This document shows, in pieces, positions 7,019-11,409 of a stretch of DNA of 11,409 nucleotides. The notes beneath the pieces are model-generated. The model made no database searches, was not told the DNA's origin, and worked only from the letters and a program-made list of their open reading frames with translations. Every line of letters starts with the position of its first letter. Within the stretch, counting starts at the first letter, position 1. The stretch is from Prevotella sp. CAG:1031 (GTDB taxonomy: Bacteria > Bacteroidota > Bacteroidia > Bacteroidales > Muribaculaceae), in the NCBI GenBank assembly GCA_000431215.1, contig HF985610.1:31630-43038 (forward strand), read 5' to 3'. The position numbers and the translations under genes were made by a program.

Positions 7019-9622
7019 TTATTTAATAATAACTTTCTTGTCGCCTACGATATAGAGACCTTCGGGTAGATTCGAGATCTGCTCCTTCGAAGCATTGCGA
7101 ATCATCAGAATGCCCTGTAGGTTGTAGACATTGGTGTTGGCGGCAGCATCGCCGTTGACGTTGGTGATGCCCTGTTCAGGCTCGGTGTAGATCGAGATGT
7201 CGAAAGCCTTGTTGCCGTCAACCGTGTAGCTGAACTTGCCGTCTTCGGGAACTTCGACCTCTTCGTCGTTGAGAGTCATCACGTAGGACTGGCGCTCGTT
7301 CTCGAGAGCGGGCAGAGCGAAGCTCAGGCTGGTGTTCTGAAGAAGGCTCAGAGGCTCGCTGAGATCTTCGACCTTGGTAATTTCGTCGGTGATGACATCA
7401 TTGACCTCGACACCGTCGCCGAGCTTGAAGCTGACTTCGTAGAGAGCGGGCTCGTTGCGGAAGATCTTCAGCACCGAGTTGTTGGGGAACTCGTCGAGAC
7501 CGGGATAACCGAGATAATTGTATGTGTATCCGTCGTCGTTGAGCGGACACTCCGTGCGGACGCCGTTGATGTAGACAAACGGGAAGGTCTTGGTATCGGT
7601 GTCGAGAATGTGGAGGTAAACGGGGAGATCTAGCTCGGCGTTGTAGTTCAGAACATTGCGGCCGACTTCGGGGACGTAGGTCAGTTTGTTGTACTGCCTG
7701 ATGGGATCGTCGGTGTAGGAGAATGTGATCTCGTTTTCAGTCCATGAATCGTCGTCGGTATAGACAATGAGCTGCTCGTTGCGCTCGAAGACCTCGGTAG
7801 TAAACTCGATGACAAGATTCTCGTTGACTTTGACGAGGCGCTCGTTTGTCAGATCGTCGGCATCGGTCTCGGAACCGGCCTCACGCACAATGCGGGCCGA
7901 CTTGATGGTGAAGTTCGGAGTATTGTGATAGTAGAGGACTTCGTCGTTGGCCATCTCGAGAGTGGCTTCGCCCGAGGTAAGGTCGATCAGCAGGTTGGGA
8001 TCCCACACCGAGGTGTTGTAGGTAGCGAGAAGAGCCTCGGGATTGTCGACTTTCAGAGTGACATTATAGGTTGTCGAAGCTTTGGCTGCGGTAACGCAGA
8101 ACTCGACATCTTCATTCTTGGTAAATTCATAGTTAAGAGACGACCATGCATAAACATAATTGCCGTTGGCTGTAGCTCTGCTGAGTGTGAAAAGTTTTGT
8201 GTGGGGATACAGATTCATACTGCTGCCGAATTTGACAGTCGAGCCTTCGTCGGTCACACGGCTGGCGCGGTAACGCTTTCCGTCAATGTCGACGTATGCG
8301 AATGTGGCGGGGTCGAATGTCTGGCCTGCGGGAGCCGTAAAGGTAACATTCAGATCGATGTCGGGATAAGCGACGTCAACCTTGATTTCGTCGCCGTCGG
8401 CTACGGTAACGCTGAAATTGTCGTAATAGCTCGGCTTGGTGACTTCGATCCATTCTTCGGAGCCCTGAGCGCGCTTCTGCACACGGTAGATTTTGGTACC
8501 GTTGACGCGCGGACGTATATCAACTGGATTCTCGGCTGCGAGATTGATGCCGTATTCAGTCTCGACACCGGCCTCTGGCATGAGGTAATCCACGTTGTTG
8601 GTGGTCATGGCCTTGAAATCGCCATTACGCTTGATGTCGAGTTTCTCGGGCTGATCAACAGTGATCTTGAACTTGGCAGTGCGGCGCGATTCCTTGTTGT
8701 AGGTGCCTACCGAATAGTTGTTATCGCCATATTTCATGCTGTATTCCCAAATATTCGTGAAGACGACACCGGTCTGCAGGTATTCATCGTCGGTGCGGTC
8801 CTCATTGCGGAGGCCTTCGAGAGCATATCCTTCTCTGGCAAAAATCTCAACATCTTTATTCTTTGCCACATTGGGGACAACAAAGGTCTTGACACCGCTG
8901 ACATCGGTAGCCTCAACCTCAGTGTCGAGATACTTGACCACAACAAATTCGGGGTCAGCCTTGATATTGAGAGTCTTCGCCGGGCGTTCTGTCGTGGCTA
9001 TTTCTATGACAGCACCATCGCTGAAATCGCTCCAGTAAGCCTTCCAGCTATCGACATTGGGAGTCGAGAGTTTCTCTTCGCCGGCGACTTTCACCGATGA
9101 GAGCAGATATTCATCGGAGGCATTGACTTCAAGTCTGGCATAAGTGCCGGCAGGTTTGTCGAGCGTCATCTCATTACTTGTCAGATCCACTGCCTCGCCT
9201 CCGTTATTCACTGAAATATGGGTATAATCATCGACTTTCAGTGTGGCCTGCTTGATCTTCATGGCCTGAGTCTCGAAATAATATACATCGCCCTCAGTCA
9301 CATAATAACTGGCAAGAGCGAATTCGTCTCCCTCAGCCGGGAACGAAGGATAGCTCACATGAACTCCGTTCTTAGTGGCGGTAGTGGTGACAAACTCATA
9401 TCCTGCGACAGGTTTTATGACAATAAAACCATCAGACAGGTCGTAGGTAAAGTCGCCGGAATTCCACTCGAGCGGGTCAGGCGTTCCACTATAATACTGT
9501 CTCCATCCAATAGTGACCTTCGATGGATCAGGCGTTTTAAATGTAACTTTGGCTGCCGAAGCTACTACCGACGAGGTCAGTAGAGCAACAAGCAGAACAA
9601 CCAATGAGTAAATTTTCCTCAT
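7019..9622 (-). CDS. Large secreted beta-repeat protein with T9SS-type sorting tail
   Basis: 867 residues; not a family I can name. Residues 1-23 form a signal peptide (MRKIYSLVVLLVALL, cleavage near VVASA). The body reads as a chain of ~90-110-residue beta-rich units whose first strands look alike: AKVTFKTPDPSKVTI (~24), ATLKVDDYTHISV (~126), KTLNIKADPEFVVV (~216), AKFKITVDQPEKLDI (~316), DLNVTFTAPAG (~423), YNVTLKVDNPEALL (~519), YEVSFKLGDGVEV (~728). No catalytic motif or membrane segment is seen after the signal peptide. Residues ~819-867 (GITNVNG, VYNLQGILMI, LPEGLYIVGDKK) fit a T9SS type A sorting domain ending in Lys. A surface or extracellular structural, adhesive or binding role is inferred. 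It is paralogous end to end with the broken gene at 4194-6827 and shares 172 identical nt at its 3' end with it. It has its own promoter and terminator, so it is probably monocistronic. Confidence 0.88.
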   Translation of the reverse strand: MRKIYSLVVLLVALLTSSVVASAAKVTFKTPDPSKVTIGWRQYYSGTPDPLEWNSGDFTYDLSDGFIVIKPVAGYEFVTTTATKNGVHVSYPSFPAEGDEFALASYYVTEGDVYYFETQAMKIKQATLKVDDYTHISVNNGGEAVDLTSNEMTLDKPAGTYARLEVNASDEYLLSSVKVAGEEKLSTPNVDSWKAYWSDFSDGAVIEIATTERPAKTLNIKADPEFVVVKYLDTEVEATDVSGVKTFVVPNVAKNKDVEIFAREGYALEGLRNEDRTDDEYLQTGVVFTNIWEYSMKYGDNNYSVGTYNKESRRTAKFKITVDQPEKLDIKRNGDFKAMTTNNVDYLMPEAGVETEYGINLAAENPVDIRPRVNGTKIYRVQKRAQGSEEWIEVTKPSYYDNFSVTVADGDEIKVDVAYPDIDLNVTFTAPAGQTFDPATFAYVDIDGKRYRASRVTDEGSTVKFGSSMNLYPHTKLFTLSRATANGNYVYAWSSLNYEFTKNEDVEFCVTAAKASTTYNVTLKVDNPEALLATYNTSVWDPNLLIDLTSGEATLEMANDEVLYYHNTPNFTIKSARIVREAGSETDADDLTNERLVKVNENLVIEFTTEVFERNEQLIVYTDDDSWTENEITFSYTDDPIRQYNKLTYVPEVGRNVLNYNAELDLPVYLHILDTDTKTFPFVYINGVRTECPLNDDGYTYNYLGYPGLDEFPNNSVLKIFRNEPALYEVSFKLGDGVEVNDVITDEITKVEDLSEPLSLLQNTSLSFALPALENERQSYVMTLNDEEVEVPEDGKFSYTVDGNKAFDISIYTEPEQGITNVNGDAAANTNVYNLQGILMIRNASKEQISNLPEGLYIVGDKKVIIK
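7041..7212 (-). repeat. 172-nt perfect repeat, copy 2 (paralogue 3' end)
   Basis: Bases 7041-7212 are identical, base for base, to 4216-4387. They encode the end of the last repeat plus nearly all of the sorting tail. One mismatch (7040) separates the block from a further identical run back to 7028; upstream in the gene identity remains high (few mismatches) to ~7326 and then drops sharply. Confidence 0.92.
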
Positions 9623-9685
9623 AAAGATTAAAGATTAAGAAATATGTAAAACAAAAATGTAAAAATAATTCTTTCGGATTTTTGG

Positions 9686-9714
9686 CAAACATACAAAAAA
9701 TTTCTCAGAACAAG
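9686..9714 (-). promoter_or_regulatory. Bacteroidetes-type promoter for the 867-aa gene
   Basis: Minus strand: CTTG (9714-9711), 17 nt, then TATGTTTG (9693-9686), an exact TAnnTTTG -7 box. Consensus spacing from the -33 TTTG is about 19, so the -33 element is approximate. The start of transcription would be near 9679, giving a leader of roughly 57 nt that is AT-rich and has no Shine-Dalgarno, as is usual in this phylum. A second exact -7 match, TAAATTTG, lies at 9773-9766 without a recognisable -33. Confidence 0.65.
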
Positions 9715-9914
9715 CCTAAAAGCAAAAAATTTAAGAATTCGCTATACAAAAAAAACTCCAAAAGGCAAATTTATCTGACATACGGCAGAAATCGGGCCCA
9801 GATTCCCGTTGTCCGCTGACATATCAGAATCTGACAATTTTTTTGCCATGTTGCTGACGCATTTGATTGCCTGAATTGTTGACACTCGCATTCAATATGC
9901 ATCAAAAGTCCGAA

Positions 9915-10129
9915 GCGCGGGACGCGCGAAATCTCTACTCCGCCTGCGATAGCTGGCGGCAACCACCGCTCCCCCCACAAATTCGCGGCAAGCCACGGCA
10001 ATGCGCGCTGCCGCGAAACGCGACAGCACAGGTCGCGGGCCTTGGCTATCGCCGGTTGCGTGACTGCGCAGCTCCTCAGCTTGTCACGCATATATTGTTG
10101 ACTCTCAAGCCCACAGCTATCGCAGTGGG
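9915..10129. other. GC-rich non-coding island of six consecutive hairpins
   Basis: Six perfect inverted repeats follow one another: gcgcg/cgcgc (9915-9927, 3-nt loop); ccgcc/ggcgg (9940-9959, 10-nt loop); ttcgcggca/tgccgcgaa (9982-10017, 18-nt loop); cgcgac/gtcgcg (10019-10037, 7-nt loop); tgcgtgac/gtcacgca (10057-10090, 18-nt loop); cccac/gtggg (10110-10129, 10-nt loop). The loops of the second and sixth are exact reverse complements (tgcgatagct and agctatcgca). The octamer gctatcgc occurs a third time at 10045-10052. Flanks are AT-rich. Two overlapping opposed ORFs run through it, but neither looks like a protein. It may be a structured RNA, a dispersed REP/MITE-like element or a decayed one; which strand would be transcribed is not evident. 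Confidence 0.6.
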
Positions 10130-10201
10130 ATATAGAAATATCGCACCTCACGGCGCTTGTCGCTAGCTTTCAGCCAAACCTCTTTGACTCAACGCACTAA
10201 G

Positions 10202-10214
10202 TTAATAGCATTAA
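10202..10214. repeat. Small AT palindrome
   Basis: ttaat-agc-attaa, a perfect 5-bp inverted repeat with 3-nt spacer between the hairpin island and the REP-like cluster. It could be a regulator site or chance; nothing nearby decides it. Confidence 0.25.
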
Positions 10215-10257
10215 GGCAGGTAGCATTGCAGCACCCTGATTGTCAGTTACATGCAAA

Positions 10258-10300
10258 ACGTGCCGAAGGCACGTCCCTACGCCAGGGCGTTTCTGACGCC
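10258..10300. repeat. REP-like hairpin cluster
   Basis: Hairpin acgtgcc-gaa-ggcacgt (10258-10274) is followed by gtccctac and then acgcc (10279-10283), ggcgt (10286-10290) and acgcc (10296-10300). The middle ggcgt can pair with either acgcc, giving two mutually exclusive hairpins. Short GC-rich stem-loops of this kind in intergenic DNA resemble repetitive extragenic palindromes; copy number cannot be judged from one window. Confidence 0.45.
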
Positions 10301-10373
10301 GGTTTCATCTAAGATTTCTGAGCATTGATGAGCTTAGCTAAACACCTCCGGCCAGATTCAGGCGGAAAACCGA

Positions 10374-10403
10374 ATCGCCCCGGATCAGACGACCCGGGGC
10401 GAT
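10374..10403 (-). terminator. Terminator after glutamate dehydrogenase gene
   Basis: Ten-bp perfect stem atcgccccgg (10374-10383) and ccggggcgat (10394-10403) with a 10-nt loop, 24 bp past the stop at 10428-10430. On the minus strand it is followed by TCGGTTTTCC, a short T-run, consistent with intrinsic termination of gdhA transcription. Confidence 0.75.
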
Positions 10404-10427
10404 ATTATGAGTTCGGGAAGGAATCTA

Positions 10428-11409
10428 TCAATAGATGCCCTGCTCAACCATGGCGGTGGCAACTTTCATGAAGCCGGCGATGTTTGCGCCCTTCATGTAG
10501 TTGATATAACCACCTTCTTCGACACCGTATTTCACACACTGGGTGTGGATGTCTTTCATGATGGTGTGGAGTTTCTGGTCGACTTCGTCGGCGCTCCACT
10601 GGAGGTGCATGGCGTCCTGAGTCATTTCGAGACCGCTGGTGGCAACACCGCCGGCGTTGACAGCCTTACCGGGAGCGTAGGTCACGCGGGCCTTGAGGAA
10701 GGTGTCGATAGCCTCGGGTGTGCAACCCATGTTCGAAACCTCGGCAACCATGAGGACGCCGTTTTCGACGAGCTTCTTGGCGTCGGCCTCGGCGAGCTCG
10801 TTCTGAGTGGCGCAGGGAAGAGCAATGTCGACTTTCTGCTCCCAGGGTTTCTTGCCGGGGAAGAATGTTGCTTCGGGATATTTCTCGGCGTAAGGAGCCA
10901 CGATGTCGTTGCCGCTGGCGCGGAGTTCGAGCATATAGTCGATCTTTTCGCCACTGATGCCGGTGGGATCATAAACATATCCGTCGGGGCCGGAGATGGT
11001 GACGACCTTGCCGCCGAGTTCGGTGGCTTTCTTGGCAGCACCCCATGCTACGTTACCGAAGCCTGAGATAGCGATGGTCTTGCCTGTGATAGTGGTTTTC
11101 TTCTCGGCGAGCATGCTCTGAACGAAGTAGAGAGCGCCGAAACCTGTAGCTTCGGGACGGATGCGCGAGCCGCCGAAATCGAGGCCCTTGCCGGTGAATG
11201 TGCCGGTGCACTGGTTGGTCAGGCGCTTATACATACCGTACATATAGCCGACTTCGCGACCGCCTACACCGATATCGCCGGCGGGAACGTCCTGGTCGGG
11301 ACCGAGAATCTTCCACAAGCAGAGCACGAAGGCCTGGCAGAAACGCATGATCTCGGCGTCGCTCTTGCCGCGCGGCGAGAAGTCGCTGCCGCCCTTGCCG
11401 CCACCCATC
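10428..11409 (-). CDS. gdhA: NAD(P)-dependent glutamate dehydrogenase, 5' truncated by window edge
   Basis: The visible 326 residues are the C-terminal three quarters of a hexameric (~445-residue) glutamate dehydrogenase; roughly 120 N-terminal residues lie outside, and the Met at the edge is internal. The enzyme interconverts 2-oxoglutarate plus ammonium and L-glutamate with NAD(P)H in the cytoplasm, linking nitrogen assimilation to the TCA cycle. The fragment opens with MGGGKGGSDF, whose Lys is the catalytic one by comparison with the Clostridium symbiosum enzyme. Next come VPAGDIGVGGREVGYMYG with the catalytic Asp, FTGKGLDFGGSRIRPEATG, the Rossmann motif SGFGNVAWGAAKKA (fragment ~114-127), DIALPCATQNEL, NAGGVATSGLEM (substrate-binding Ser), and a C-terminal YMKGANIAGFMKVA helix. 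All key residues seen are present. The segment after the second Rossmann strand (TISGPDGYVYDP) resembles NAD-type enzymes as well, so cofactor preference is left open. It is transcribed alone as far as visible and ends with its own terminator. Confidence 0.95.
   Translation of the reverse strand, partial: MGGGKGGSDFSPRGKSDAEIMRFCQAFVLCLWKILGPDQDVPAGDIGVGGREVGYMYGMYKRLTNQCTGTFTGKGLDFGGSRIRPEATGFGALYFVQSMLAEKKTTITGKTIAISGFGNVAWGAAKKATELGGKVVTISGPDGYVYDPTGISGEKIDYMLELRASGNDIVAPYAEKYPEATFFPGKKPWEQKVDIALPCATQNELAEADAKKLVENGVLMVAEVSNMGCTPEAIDTFLKARVTYAPGKAVNAGGVATSGLEMTQDAMHLQWSADEVDQKLHTIMKDIHTQCVKYGVEEGGYINYMKGANIAGFMKVATAMVEQGIY

Noticed and set aside
7925..9100. 391-codon open frame on the plus strand inside the 867-aa gene
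   Set aside because: Fully antisense to a gene with signal peptide, repeats and sorting tail; its composition (Val/Ile/Gly/Asp-rich without any motif) is what the reverse complement of the real codons gives.
9915..10129. Integron attC array or phage attachment site
   Set aside because: No attC core sites (GTTRRRY) in the right arrangement and no integrase or gene cassettes nearby.
9771..10166. Two overlapping opposed ORFs (126 aa minus, 99 aa plus) in the intergenic island
   Set aside because: Both run through the same perfect hairpins, have Cys/Arg/Gln-rich compositions without a domain, and no start context; better explained as open frames in GC-rich structured non-coding DNA.
9623..10427. 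tRNA or rRNA gene in the 805-bp spacer
   Set aside because: I looked for a cloverleaf with a T-loop GTTCRANNC motif and CCA-end pattern and for rRNA signatures; none fits the hairpins seen.
10407..11066. 219-codon plus-strand open frame opposite glutamate dehydrogenase
   Set aside because: It overlaps both the terminator and the conserved coding strand of the dehydrogenase and has no recognisable domain.

Overview
The window looks like chromosomal DNA from a Bacteroidales bacterium, probably of the Muribaculaceae type. This is inferred from four things: C-terminal tails resembling type IX secretion system (T9SS) type A sorting domains, a Bacteroidetes-type promoter (-7 box TAnnTTTG), AT-rich leaders without a clear Shine-Dalgarno, and a LysM domain of the 'YYGNKDFW' type common in that order. 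The exact genus cannot be read from the sequence.

Layout: (1) 1-331, plus strand: the 3' end of a LysM-domain protein, preceded by a Thr/Ser/Pro/Val linker encoded by a 9-bp tandem repeat. (2) 355-384: a perfect palindrome that probably serves as a bidirectional terminator for two convergent genes. (3) 406-4077, minus: a 1223-residue exported leucine-rich-repeat protein made of three consecutive copies of one large module plus a T9SS-like tail. (4) 4194-6827, minus: a large secreted repeat protein broken by one in-frame TAA at codon 92. (5) 7019-9622, minus: its intact 867-residue paralogue, with its own promoter and terminator. (6) 9623-10427: an 805-bp stretch with no credible gene. It holds a promoter, a GC-rich chain of six hairpins, a REP-like hairpin cluster and a terminator. 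(7) 10428-11409, minus: the C-terminal three quarters of a hexameric-type glutamate dehydrogenase, cut by the window edge.

The three minus-strand genes in the middle all encode exported proteins with similar C-terminal tails, so they form a small cluster of probable cell-surface or secreted proteins. The two neighbouring paralogues share their last ~170 nucleotides without a single mismatch although the rest has diverged. That suggests gene conversion or a recently exchanged tail cassette. The glutamate dehydrogenase is a housekeeping nitrogen-assimilation gene with no visible link to the surface proteins.

The most unusual non-coding signal is at 9915-10129. Two of its hairpins are inverted copies of each other with an invariant 10-nt loop, and their stems differ by two compensatory base-pair changes. 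This pattern points to selection on structure. I did not find a clearly new multi-gene system; the best candidates for follow-up are this hairpin island, the stop codon in the paralogue, the tail-conversion tract and the triplicated LRR architecture.
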